Below, in pieces: positions 16,696 through 25,217 of a DNA stretch of 64,000 nt (its first letter is position 1; each line of letters begins with the position of its first letter). The notes below the pieces were generated by a model. The model saw nothing but the letters and a program-made list of their open reading frames with translations, was not told where the DNA came from and made no database searches. Both the position numbers and the translations under genes were made by a program. This DNA is from Aquirufa rosea (GTDB taxonomy: Bacteria > Bacteroidota > Bacteroidia > Cytophagales > Spirosomataceae): assembly GCF_004118285.1 (NCBI RefSeq), contig NZ_SDHY01000001.1:620001-684000 (forward strand), read 5' to 3'.

Positions 16696-18126
16696 ATGCA
16701 AATAAAAGAATTACTTCTCCAAACTCCGAACCAACAAACAGTTATGGTGAAGGGTTGGGTGCGTACCAAACGTGTATCCTCTTCCGTAGCATTCATTGCC
16801 ATCAATGATGGATCCACTATTCATAATATTCAGGCTGTGGTAGCCGATGGCGCCGTAGCTGAAGAAACCTTAAAATTAGTCACTACTGGTGCTTGTATTG
16901 CAGTTACAGGCAGCTTGATTCCTTCACAAGGACAAGGCCAATCCGTAGAAGTACAGGTCAGCGATATCTTGGTTTATGGTTCAGCTGATCCAGAAAAATA
17001 CCCTTTGCAGCCTAAGAAACACTCATTAGAGTTTCTTAGAGAGATTGGTCACCTAAGACCTAGAACCAATACCTTTTCGGCCATCTTACGAATCCGTCAT
17101 GCCTTAGCCTTCGCCATTCATCAATATTTCAATGAACATGGCTTTTTCTATTTGCATACACCTATCATTACCGGTTCTGACGCAGAGGGTGCGGGAGAAA
17201 TGTTCCGAGTGACTACCCTACCAGCCATTCAGCCTCCATTGACTGAAGATGGAAAGGTGGACTACAAAGAAGACTTTTTTGGAAAAGAAACTAATTTGAC
17301 AGTTTCAGGCCAATTAGAGGGTGAATTGGGCGCTTTGGCCTTATCTAAAATTTACACTTTCGGACCTACTTTCCGTGCCGAAAACTCCAATACTACTAGA
17401 CACTTGGCTGAGTTTTGGATGGTGGAGCCAGAAATGGCCTTTTTTGAGTTGACTGACAACATGAATTTAGCGGAGGACTTTACCAAAAGCCTGATTAAAT
17501 ATGCGCTAGAGCATTGTGCTGATGATATTGCCTTCTTGGAGAAACGTTTGTTGGATGAAGAAAAAACGAAAAAGAAAGAGGAGCAATCCGAAATGACGCT
17601 GACAGAGAAATTGCGTTTTGTTTCTGAAAATACATTTGAAAGAATTACCTATACTGAAGCTATCGACATCCTTTTGCAATCTAAGCCACATAAGCAAGGT
17701 AAATTCAATTATCCAGTAGCCTGGGGAATTGATTTACAAAGTGAGCATGAGCGCTATTTAGTAGAAAAACACTTCAAAAAACCTGTAATTTTAACTCATT
17801 ACCCGAAAGACATCAAGGCCTTCTATATGAAGCTAGAAGACGATGGCAAAACAGTTCGTGCAATGGATGTATTGTTCCCAGGAATTGGGGAAATCATTGG
17901 TGGCTCCCAGAGAGAAGATGATTACGAGAAATTATTACAAAGAACCAAAGAAGTAGGTATAGAAGAAGAATCCATTTGGTGGTATTTACAAACCCGTCAA
18001 TTCGGTTCAGCTCCCCATGCTGGATTTGGATTGGGATTTGAGCGATTGGTTTTGTTTGTGACAGGCATGAGTAATATTCGTGATGTTATCCCTTTCCCAA
18101 GAACACCTAAATCGGCTGAATTTTAA
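16696..18126 (+). CDS. asnS: Asparagine--tRNA ligase
   Basis: A 476-residue class IIb aminoacyl-tRNA synthetase. The N-terminal OB-fold anticodon-binding domain (about 1-110) has [20 protein letters not shown]. The catalytic core shows motif 1 around [20 protein letters not shown], motif 2 around [20 protein letters not shown], and motif 3 [16 protein letters not shown]. The signature [14 protein letters not shown] and length fit AsnS rather than AspS. It charges tRNA-Asn for translation. It heads a run of same-strand genes (dgkA, DUF4290, murA, MATE) with gaps of only a few bases, so they may be cotranscribed. Confidence 0.97.
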   Translation: MQIKELLLQTPNQQTVMVKGWVRTKRVSSSVAFIAINDGSTIHNIQAVVADGAVAEETLKLVTTGACIAVTGSLIPSQGQGQSVEVQVSDILVYGSADPEKYPLQPKKHSLEFLREIGHLRPRTNTFSAILRIRHALAFAIHQYFNEHGFFYLHTPIITGSDAEGAGEMFRVTTLPAIQPPLTEDGKVDYKEDFFGKETNLTVSGQLEGELGALALSKIYTFGPTFRAENSNTTRHLAEFWMVEPEMAFFELTDNMNLAEDFTKSLIKYALEHCADDIAFLEKRLLDEEKTKKKEEQSEMTLTEKLRFVSENTFERITYTEAIDILLQSKPHKQGKFNYPVAWGIDLQSEHERYLVEKHFKKPVILTHYPKDIKAFYMKLEDDGKTVRAMDVLFPGIGEIIGGSQREDDYEKLLQRTKEVGIEEESIWWYLQTRQFGSAPHAGFGLGFERLVLFVTGMSNIRDVIPFPRTPKSAEF

Positions 18127-18129
18127 GAT

Positions 18130-18507
18130 ATGATTAACTTTTCTAAAGCCTTTCAAAGTATTTCCACTGCCTGGTCGGGTATCATATCCTTGATCAAGGA
18201 AGAAAATAACGCCAAAATCCATGCGGCCTCAACCATCCTAGTGATTATTGTGGGCTTAAATATAGGTTTCATGGCAATCGAATGGCTTTGGATCAGTTTG
18301 GCCATTGCCGGTGTTTGGGTTGCCGAATTATTCAATTCGGCCTTGGAAAAAATAACCGACTTGGTAGCTCCAGAATATCATCCATTAGCCAAAAAAGCTA
18401 AGGATTTTGCAGCAGGGGCAGTTTTGGTCATGGCCATTTGGGCGGCCTTTGTATTTTGTCTTATTTCCTTTCCTCATCTTTGGATGCGATTGGTATTTAG
18501 TAATTAA
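18130..18507 (+). CDS. dgkA: Diacylglycerol/undecaprenol kinase family protein
   Basis: A 125-residue integral membrane kinase of the DagK family with an amphipathic N-terminus and three transmembrane helices. Family-diagnostic residues are in ENNAKIHAASTILVII and GVWVAELFNSALEKITDLVA, where the Glu and Asn residues bind the nucleotide-metal complex. AKDFAAGAVLVMAIWAAFVF follows. In Gram-negatives it recycles diacylglycerol; many Bacteroidota and Firmicutes relatives phosphorylate undecaprenol instead, and the sequence alone does not settle which. It starts three bases after asnS. Confidence 0.9.
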   Translation: MINFSKAFQSISTAWSGIISLIKEENNAKIHAASTILVIIVGLNIGFMAIEWLWISLAIAGVWVAELFNSALEKITDLVAPEYHPLAKKAKDFAAGAVLVMAIWAAFVFCLISFPHLWMRLVFSN

Positions 18508-18522
18508 GATTGACACAGCATT

Positions 18523-19176
18523 ATGAAAGAATACGGATCTAGTGTACAAAAATTGGTTGATTATATATTGACCGTTCAGGATCGAGATAAAAGAACCAAA
18601 TACGCTTTTCTCATGGTGGAACTGATGAAACAGATCCATCCAGGTATGAAGGATAATAGTCAAGATTATTCCAAAAAACTTTGGGACGACTTGTACATCA
18701 TGTCCAATTTCCAATTAGACGTGCAAGGTCCCTACCCTCCACCCTCGCCTGAATCTGTTGGTAAAGCACCCAAAAAGGTGAATTATAACCAGCACCATTT
18801 AAAATTCAAGCACTATGGTCGCAATGTGGAGTTGTTGATTCTTCGCGCTATTGCAGAGGAAAAATTGGAGGACAAAAAGATTTTGGTAGCCTACATAGCT
18901 CGATTGATGAAAGGCTTCTATGTGACTTGGAATAAGGACTCAGTAGATGACCAGGTAATTTGGCAAAACATCAAAGAAATGTCGGAAAACTTGTTAGCCA
19001 ACATCGTCGATGAATTATCACAGGAAGGACTTGGCCATGCCAAAGTAGCCAATAACGCCAGAAATGCCTACAATGCCCCAGAATACCCGAACGGTTCTAA
19101 TAACCGAGGTGGAAATAATTACAGAAAAAACTTCAGAAACAACAGGAATTTTAATTCCAGAAATCATAAAAAATAA
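18523..19176 (+). CDS. DUF4290 domain-containing protein
   Basis: A 217-residue soluble protein of a Bacteroidota-specific family. Recognisable features are the N-terminal YGSSVQKLVDYILTVQDRDK, ELMKQIHPGMKD, the DLYIMSNFQLDVQGPYPPPS segment, and a C-terminal Asn/Arg/Gly-rich tail (SNNRGGNNYRKNFRN...) that looks disordered and could bind nucleic acid. The gene lies nine bases before murA, and this pairing is commonly seen in the phylum. Function is not known. Confidence 0.88.
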   Translation: MKEYGSSVQKLVDYILTVQDRDKRTKYAFLMVELMKQIHPGMKDNSQDYSKKLWDDLYIMSNFQLDVQGPYPPPSPESVGKAPKKVNYNQHHLKFKHYGRNVELLILRAIAEEKLEDKKILVAYIARLMKGFYVTWNKDSVDDQVIWQNIKEMSENLLANIVDELSQEGLGHAKVANNARNAYNAPEYPNGSNNRGGNNYRKNFRNNRNFNSRNHKK

Positions 19177-19185
19177 TTGACCCTT

Positions 19186-20493
19186 ATGGCATCATTTAAA
19201 GTAACCGGTGGAAGAAAATTGTCAGGAGAAATTACTCCTCAAGGAGCTAAAAACGAAGCTTTACAAATTCTTTGTGCCGTAGTTTTAACCGCTGAACCTG
19301 TCACCATACATAATATTCCCAACATTCGTGATGTCAACCAATTAATTGACTTATTGGGCGATATGGGGGTAAAGATCCGTAGACTAAGTGAATCAAGCAT
19401 TGAGTTTGATGCTTCTCAAGTGAATATAGATTATTTAGAATCAGAAACCTATAAAGCAAAAGCAGCAGCTTTACGTGGCTCGGTAATGCTTTTGGGACCT
19501 ACTTTGGCTCGCTTCAAAAAAGGTCGTATTCCTTCTCCAGGAGGAGATAAAATTGGTCGTAGAAGATTAGATACTCACTTTGCTGGTTTCATTAAACTAG
19601 GCGCTAAATTTAATTATAGTGCTGAGGATGGTGGTTTTTACGAGGTAGATGCTTCCCACTTAACAGGAGCTTATATGTTGTTAGATGAGGCCTCCGTAAC
19701 AGGAACAGCCAATATTTTAATGGCGGCGGTTTTAGCAAAAGGTACCACAACCATCTATCATGCGGCTTGTGAGCCATATATTCAACAATTGTGTAAAATG
19801 TTGAATCGTATGGGTGCCAAAATATCGGGTATTGGTTCCAACCTTCTAACCATTGAAGGGGTAGAAGAATTGAAGGGCACAGAACATACCATGTTGCCCG
19901 ATATGATCGAAATTGGTTCCTTCATTGGTATGGCAGCCATGACTCAATCAGAGATTACCATTAAAAATTGTAAAATCCCTGAATTAGGCATCATTCCAGA
20001 TGTTTTCAGAAAATTGGGTATCAAATTAGAGTTTAGAGGAGATGATATTTATGTACCTGCTCAAGAGCATTATGAATTAGAAAACTTCATCGATGGCTCT
20101 ATGCTGACCATTTCTGACCATCCTTGGCCAGGATTCACTCCCGATTTACTTTCTATTATTTTGGTGACTGCCATTCAAGCCAAAGGAACCGTGCTGATTC
20201 ATCAAAAGATGTTTGAAAGTCGTTTGTTCTTCGTGGATAGATTAATCGAGATGGGGGCTCAAATCATTTTATGTGATCCGCACCGGGCAACTGTTGTGGG
20301 TTTTGACCGCAAACAAAATTTGAAAGGTATACGCATGTCTTCACCGGATATTCGTGCGGGTGTTTCTCTATTGATTGCAGCCATGTCGGCGACAGGGACT
20401 TCGATCATCGACAACATTGAGCAAATAGATCGTGGATATCAAAACATTGATACCCGATTAAATGCCCTAGGGGCTGAAATCGTTCGAATTTAA
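19186..20493 (+). CDS. murA: UDP-N-acetylglucosamine 1-carboxyvinyltransferase
   Basis: A 435-residue enolpyruvyl transferase that makes the first committed precursor of peptidoglycan from UDP-GlcNAc and phosphoenolpyruvate. Two inside-out alpha/beta domains are evident from QGAKNEALQILCAVVLTAEP (with the catalytic Lys) and the C-terminal IRAGVSLLIAAMSATGTSII. The loop that carries the catalytic Cys in E. coli (PGGC) reads PGGDKIGRRRLD here, so the residue is Asp121. The ATG at 19186 is used; an in-frame TTG abuts the previous stop but adds only three residues. The substitution predicts natural resistance to fosfomycin. Confidence 0.96.
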   Translation: MASFKVTGGRKLSGEITPQGAKNEALQILCAVVLTAEPVTIHNIPNIRDVNQLIDLLGDMGVKIRRLSESSIEFDASQVNIDYLESETYKAKAAALRGSVMLLGPTLARFKKGRIPSPGGDKIGRRRLDTHFAGFIKLGAKFNYSAEDGGFYEVDASHLTGAYMLLDEASVTGTANILMAAVLAKGTTTIYHAACEPYIQQLCKMLNRMGAKISGIGSNLLTIEGVEELKGTEHTMLPDMIEIGSFIGMAAMTQSEITIKNCKIPELGIIPDVFRKLGIKLEFRGDDIYVPAQEHYELENFIDGSMLTISDHPWPGFTPDLLSIILVTAIQAKGTVLIHQKMFESRLFFVDRLIEMGAQIILCDPHRATVVGFDRKQNLKGIRMSSPDIRAGVSLLIAAMSATGTSIIDNIEQIDRGYQNIDTRLNALGAEIVRI

Positions 20494-20496
20494 GGA

Positions 20497-21867
20497 ATGC
20501 AGCATATAAGTCTGGGTACTAAAATTAAGAGTACCATCCAACTAGCTTTACCCATTGTCATTGGACAATTGGGCGTCATGCTGATGGGATTGGCTGATAC
20601 CGTGCAAGTTGGCCAAATGGAATCACTTGCTGCTGAAAGCTTAGGAGCTTCAGGTATGGCAGGTTCCATTTTTTTCACCATTGCCATCATTGGTTTAATC
20701 TGCCTACAGATTACCTCACCCATGATTTCAAAATCTGTAGCAGAAGAAAATCCGGTTGAATGTGGCAATCTGTTGCGTGCGAGTATTCGTGTGGCTCTAC
20801 TTCTCTCCGTGATTACCATTTTATTGATTGGTATCATTGGATGGAATTATGATTTATTCCAACAAAGTGAAGTCAACAAGCAATTAACCCTTCCCTACCT
20901 AGCGTTGATTGCCATTTCAGTGATCCCTACATTTTTGTTCGCTGCATTTAAAAGCTTTACGGATGGATTAAAAAGAACCCGTGTAGCCATGAATGTAACC
21001 ATCATCGCTCTAGTACTGAATGTCATCGGTAATCATATTTGTATCAATGGCCTAGGTCCTATTCCTGCCATGGGTTTGTTTGGTGCGGGAATTTCCACAC
21101 TGGTATGTCGCATTTTCATGGCGGCCAGTTTGGGAATGTATATATGGAAATCTCCCTCTTTTTCAACCTATCTTAGTCGACATGGCTCCGAACATCATAC
21201 TTGGATATTAGAAAAAAATATTTTAACAGTGGGGATTCCAGCGGGATTCCAAGGTTTTTTTGAGATTGCCACCTTTGGTATGGCAGTGGTCATGATGGGT
21301 TGGATTTCGTCTACCGCGCAAGCCGCCCATATTGTGGCTATTAACATGGCGTCGCTCACCTACATGATGGCTACGGGAATAGCCGCGGCCGGCGGAATTC
21401 ATGTGGGTACGGATATTGGCGAAAAAAACAGGTCGGGCATATACGTATCTGGCAATGCCGCTCTATTACTTTCTATCATTTTCATGGGCATATGTGCGAT
21501 TATCATGTTTACCCTAAAACCTTGGTTAGTTCGTGGTTATACACAGGAAGCTGAGGTTATTGCCATCGCAGTGCAACTAGTTACTTGGGGTGCTATTTTC
21601 CAACTTTTTGATGGGATACAAGCCGTATCATTAGGTTTATTAAGGGGTTTGCAGGATGTGAAAATACCTACAGCTATTACCGTTTTTTCTTATTGGGGAG
21701 TTGGAATACCTTTGAGCTACCTATTAGGAATTTATGGTGACTTTGGAGCAGTAGGTATTTGGATAGGTCTCACATGTAGCTTAATCTGCTCTGCAACATT
21801 ACTATCATGGAGATTTTATTCCCTTACCAAGGTCATTGATTTCAATTCCCTGAAAGTGGAAGATTAA
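20497..21867 (+). CDS. MATE-family multidrug/Na+ efflux transporter
   Basis: A 456-residue polytopic membrane protein with about twelve transmembrane helices in two bundles. MATE features include the N-terminal ALPIVIGQLGVMLMGLADTV and PIPAMGLFGAGISTLVCRIF in the middle. The second half has FQGFFEIATFGMAVVMMGW, and WGAIFQLFDGIQAVSLGLLR fits the conserved helix of the NorM branch. It exports cationic compounds using an ion gradient; the substrate cannot be told. It starts three bases after the murA stop and is the last gene before a long palindrome. Confidence 0.92.
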   Translation: MQHISLGTKIKSTIQLALPIVIGQLGVMLMGLADTVQVGQMESLAAESLGASGMAGSIFFTIAIIGLICLQITSPMISKSVAEENPVECGNLLRASIRVALLLSVITILLIGIIGWNYDLFQQSEVNKQLTLPYLALIAISVIPTFLFAAFKSFTDGLKRTRVAMNVTIIALVLNVIGNHICINGLGPIPAMGLFGAGISTLVCRIFMAASLGMYIWKSPSFSTYLSRHGSEHHTWILEKNILTVGIPAGFQGFFEIATFGMAVVMMGWISSTAQAAHIVAINMASLTYMMATGIAAAGGIHVGTDIGEKNRSGIYVSGNAALLLSIIFMGICAIIMFTLKPWLVRGYTQEAEVIAIAVQLVTWGAIFQLFDGIQAVSLGLLRGLQDVKIPTAITVFSYWGVGIPLSYLLGIYGDFGAVGIWIGLTCSLICSATLLSWRFYSLTKVIDFNSLKVED

Positions 21868-21967
21868 TTAATCAATTAATTGATCATTTTCTCATCCATA
21901 TATTTTTTTTAAGTTTTCAAACGTTTGGCTAAGGAGGCTTTCCTAAAAAGTCGCAATTACCATTGCT

Positions 21968-22000
21968 AACGCTGTCAAGGTTTGAAACCTTAACAGCGTT
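21968..22000. repeat. 33-nt imperfect palindrome (REP-like) between convergent genes
   Basis: Arms AACGCTGT and AAGGTTT pair with AAACCTT and ACAGCGTT around a central G, with one unpaired position midway in each arm. It lies between the convergent ends of the MATE and sialidase genes. A covarying copy occurs at 55187-55219 and a related one at 32828-32866. It may serve as a bidirectional terminator or be a REP-type element. Confidence 0.8.
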
Positions 22001-22028
22001 GCTGAACTTAGCCAAAAATTAGCATTTT

Positions 22029-23189
22029 CTACTCCCATTTGATATTGACAAAAACAATCTCAGCATAGTCATTGCGCTCGTACAAAACACCAATTTTATC
22101 TTCCTCCAACTTAACAATATCAGAATAAGCGGTAAAATCTGAGATTAATTTGGGATCATTTGTCCCGTCTATTTCATGGCTAATAGGCCAAGTTAGACCT
22201 TCATCAAAACTAATTCGAAGCGTCAAATGATTACGATGCTCCTGATCTGCCGGATTAGAAAAAGCTAATACACTTTTTCCTTGTCGATATCCTAAGGAAA
22301 GCAAAGAGCCTTGACAAACTGGATCAGGCAAGGATGTTTCATAATAGTTTTTTTCCCAGGTATTACCTCCATCTGCGCTGATGGCAGCAATCCTCGTGCG
22401 AACATCACCCTTTTGATTTCGAGCATTCAACAACAATCGATTGTCAGACAACTCAGCTGCCGAGGCTTCATTGCTGCCTTGCAAACTCAAAGATTGACTC
22501 AGTTGAAAACTCTGACCATGATTATCCGTGTAGAAACCATGTGAAACATAGTCCGTGAATTTAGCTTGAGGTGCTCCACTCGAATGATTTGCGGCAACAT
22601 ATATCCTACCACGGTACCTCCCTGCTGAGATTTGCATGGCATGTCCAGGAGTATTGGCATAAGAACGCCAATCTTCCGAAAATTTATAAGGATCTTGACC
22701 AGGTCTATGCACCGATCTCGTGATATTAACTGGCGTCGACCAAGTTCGGCCATCATCAGTGGAAGTAATGTACCAAACTTCCCGTAAACCTTTCCCTTGT
22801 CGAACTAAATTCTCATGATTATTGCCAGTATTATAAAACAAAAATATTCTTCCCTGTGGAAACTCTGGATCCCAATAATCTACAACAGGAGCTGGATTAC
22901 CCGCTTGCAAAGAATCAACATCGACCACTTTTTTCAACTCCGACCAGGTTTTGCCCCCATCTTTACTCAATTTAGAAACGATATCAATATCACCAAAATC
23001 TGCAGCATTCTTCTTGCGCCCCTCCGCAAAGGCCAATAATTCACCATGAGGTAATTTGATGATAGCAGGAATACGGTAGCTTGCATAACCATCCTTTCCA
23101 GACTGAAAAACAGAAACTCTATCTGATTTTTGAGCTAAAAGGGAAATCGAAAATAAAATCAGAATCGTAAATATGAGTAATCTTTTCAT
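22029..23189 (-). CDS. Exo-alpha-sialidase (GH33-like, BNR repeats)
   Basis: A 386-residue secreted protein: signal peptide RLLIFTILILFSISLLAQ, then a six-bladed sialidase propeller. YASYRIPAI (about 34-42) is the Arg-Ile-Pro motif whose Arg binds the substrate carboxylate. Asp boxes are SKDGGKTWSELK, STDDGRTWSTPV, SADGGNTWEKNY and SFDEGLTWPI. It should release terminal sialic acid, or a related nonulosonic acid, from glycans outside the cell or in the periplasm. The ATG at 23189 is preferred over an in-frame start seven codons upstream because it gives the signal peptide. No sialic-acid catabolic genes are nearby. Confidence 0.88.
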   Translation of the reverse strand: MKRLLIFTILILFSISLLAQKSDRVSVFQSGKDGYASYRIPAIIKLPHGELLAFAEGRKKNAADFGDIDIVSKLSKDGGKTWSELKKVVDVDSLQAGNPAPVVDYWDPEFPQGRIFLFYNTGNNHENLVRQGKGLREVWYITSTDDGRTWSTPVNITRSVHRPGQDPYKFSEDWRSYANTPGHAMQISAGRYRGRIYVAANHSSGAPQAKFTDYVSHGFYTDNHGQSFQLSQSLSLQGSNEASAAELSDNRLLLNARNQKGDVRTRIAAISADGGNTWEKNYYETSLPDPVCQGSLLSLGYRQGKSVLAFSNPADQEHRNHLTLRISFDEGLTWPISHEIDGTNDPKLISDFTAYSDIVKLEEDKIGVLYERNDYAEIVFVNIKWE

Positions 23190-23409
23190 GCCAATAACCA
23201 TTAAATTCAAATTTAGTCATTTATTGGTGGGAATATCATGATAAACTAAACCAACGAAGCGATTGAAATGTAAAAAAATATAATATTTAAGATATATTTG
23301 AGCTTAAACAATCCTATTCCTTGTTTTAACGAAATATCGAACCCTTTTCTACATTCAAAATTTTATCTTTTAACCTAGCTATTCATCCTTTTAAACCCAA
23401 TCATTCACT

Positions 23410-23763
23410 ATGAGTATCATCAAAGAATTCAAAGAATTTGCCATGAAAGGCAGCTTGATTGAAATCTCGGTAGCTTTCATCATGGGGGCTGCCTTTGGCA
23501 AAGTAACCACCGCATTTATCGATGGGGTCATTATGCCTATTGTAGGAGAATTAACCACCGGAGTAGATTTCAAAGCCATGAAATATGTCTTACGAGAAGC
23601 ACAATATGACACTACTGGAAAGATAATCAGCCCGGAAAATGCTATTCAATATGGTAACTTTATCACGATTTTCATCGACTTTATATTGGTCGCTTTCGTC
23701 ATGTTTTTACTCATCAAAATGACTAACCGCTTTAAAGCTGGAGATGATAAAGCAGGCGAATAA
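23410..23763 (+). CDS. mscL: Large-conductance mechanosensitive channel
   Basis: A 117-residue channel subunit. The N-terminal amphipathic helix and TM1 (FKEFAMKGSLIEISVAFIMG, AAFGKVTTAFIDGVIMPIVG) and TM2 (NFITIFIDFILVAFVMFLLI) match MscL, which opens under membrane tension to release solutes on osmotic downshock. The C-terminus ends soon after TM2 (TNRFKAGDDKAGE), lacking most of the cytoplasmic helix bundle of E. coli MscL (136 residues). The stop is two bases from the convergent lpdA stop. Confidence 0.95.
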   Translation: MSIIKEFKEFAMKGSLIEISVAFIMGAAFGKVTTAFIDGVIMPIVGELTTGVDFKAMKYVLREAQYDTTGKIISPENAIQYGNFITIFIDFILVAFVMFLLIKMTNRFKAGDDKAGE

Positions 23764-23764
23764 A

Positions 23765-25171
23765 TTAGGCGTGAATAGCTCGCTTACTAGTAGCAGCTAA
23801 ACAAGCTTCCTTCATAGCTTCCGTGTAAGTAGGATGGGCATGTGACATGCGGGCCACATCTTCTGCACTGGCTCTGAATTCCATGGCTACTACTGCTTCA
23901 GCAATCATGTCTGCCGCACGAGCACCAATGATGTGAACACCTAAGATTTCATCGGTAGTAGCGTCAGCTAAAACCTTCACTAATCCATCCACATCCATGG
24001 AGGCAACAGCGCGACCCAAGGCTTTGAATGGAAAAGAACCATCTTTATAGGCAATACCCGCGGCCTTTAGTTCTTGTTCCGTCTTACCCACGGAAGCAAC
24101 TTCTGGCCAAGTATATACTACACCTGGAATTAAGTTATAATTAATATGTGGCTTTTGACCCGCGATCGTTTCGGCTACAAATACCCCTTCCTCTTCTGCC
24201 TTATGAGCCAACATGGCTCCACGAATCAAATCACCAATGGCATAAATACCAGGAACTGAAGTTTGTAAGGTATGCTCATCTACTGGGATCCTTCCTCGCT
24301 CATCTGTTTTTAAGCCAGCGGCCTCCAAATTTAAGCCTTCAGTATAGGGTTTACGGCCAATACATACCAAGCAATAATCTCCTTTAATCTCTACCTCTTC
24401 ACCAGCTGCATTTTTTGCTTTCACTACCACTTCTTTTCCTTTATTTTCTGCTGAAGTAACTTGATGCGAAAAATAAAAATTAGCACCAAGTTTGGCTATT
24501 GATTTCTGCAATTCCTTACCCATCGTTCTATCCATGGTAGGAATCATACCATCAGCAAACTCTACAAAACTAACTTTTGAGCCTAAACGAGCATACACAG
24601 AACCTAATTCCGCTCCAATCACTCCCGCTCCAATCACAATTAAATGTTTAGGAATTTCTTTTAACTTCAATGCCTCTGTAGAGGTAATGATACGTGTTTT
24701 ATCTACTGGGATAAAAGGTAGGATGGTTGGCTTAGAACCTGTTGCCACTATGATGTTTTTAGCAGCCAATAATTCCGCCTTACCATCTGTTTGAGTCACT
24801 TTAACCACCTTAGCGCTTTCAAAAGAACCTAAACCATGAAAGACGGTTACCTTATTTTTTTTCATTAAAAAGGAAATCCCCCCATTCATTTTTTCCACCA
24901 CACCAGCTTTCCTGGCAATCATTTTTTCCAAATCTACCTTTGGTTTTCCACCCACGATTCCATGTTCCTCAAAATGGTGGACAGCATTATAAAAATGCTC
25001 TGAAGAGTCTAAAAGTGCCTTAGAAGGAATACAACCTACATTCAAGCAGGTACCTCCCATCACAGCATATTTTTCAATTATAGCAGTTTTGAATCCCAAC
25101 TGTGCCGCACGAATTGCAGCAACATAACCACCAGGACCGGAACCAATAACGACAACATCAAATTCTAACAT
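23765..25171 (-). CDS. lpdA: Dihydrolipoyl dehydrogenase (E3)
   Basis: A 468-residue FAD flavoprotein that reoxidises dihydrolipoyl groups of 2-oxo acid dehydrogenases with NAD+. It has the N-terminal FAD-binding GSGPGGYVAA, redox disulfide GGTCLNVGCIPSK (about 40-50), NAD-binding GAGVIGAELGSVYARLG, and the C-terminal His-Glu pair in HAHPTYTEAMKEA. The start is the ATG at 25171 (MLEFDVVVIG); the frame extends fourteen codons upstream without homology. It is the last gene of the odhA-odhB-lpdA operon, which supports assignment to 2-oxoglutarate dehydrogenase, though E3 is often shared with other complexes. Confidence 0.97.
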   Translation of the reverse strand: MLEFDVVVIGSGPGGYVAAIRAAQLGFKTAIIEKYAVMGGTCLNVGCIPSKALLDSSEHFYNAVHHFEEHGIVGGKPKVDLEKMIARKAGVVEKMNGGISFLMKKNKVTVFHGLGSFESAKVVKVTQTDGKAELLAAKNIIVATGSKPTILPFIPVDKTRIITSTEALKLKEIPKHLIVIGAGVIGAELGSVYARLGSKVSFVEFADGMIPTMDRTMGKELQKSIAKLGANFYFSHQVTSAENKGKEVVVKAKNAAGEEVEIKGDYCLVCIGRKPYTEGLNLEAAGLKTDERGRIPVDEHTLQTSVPGIYAIGDLIRGAMLAHKAEEEGVFVAETIAGQKPHINYNLIPGVVYTWPEVASVGKTEQELKAAGIAYKDGSFPFKALGRAVASMDVDGLVKVLADATTDEILGVHIIGARAADMIAEAVVAMEFRASAEDVARMSHAHPTYTEAMKEACLAATSKRAIHA

Positions 25172-25217
25172 AAGGCAAGGAAAAAAGGAATAGGCCCCTA
25201 AAGGCCTATTCATGTTA

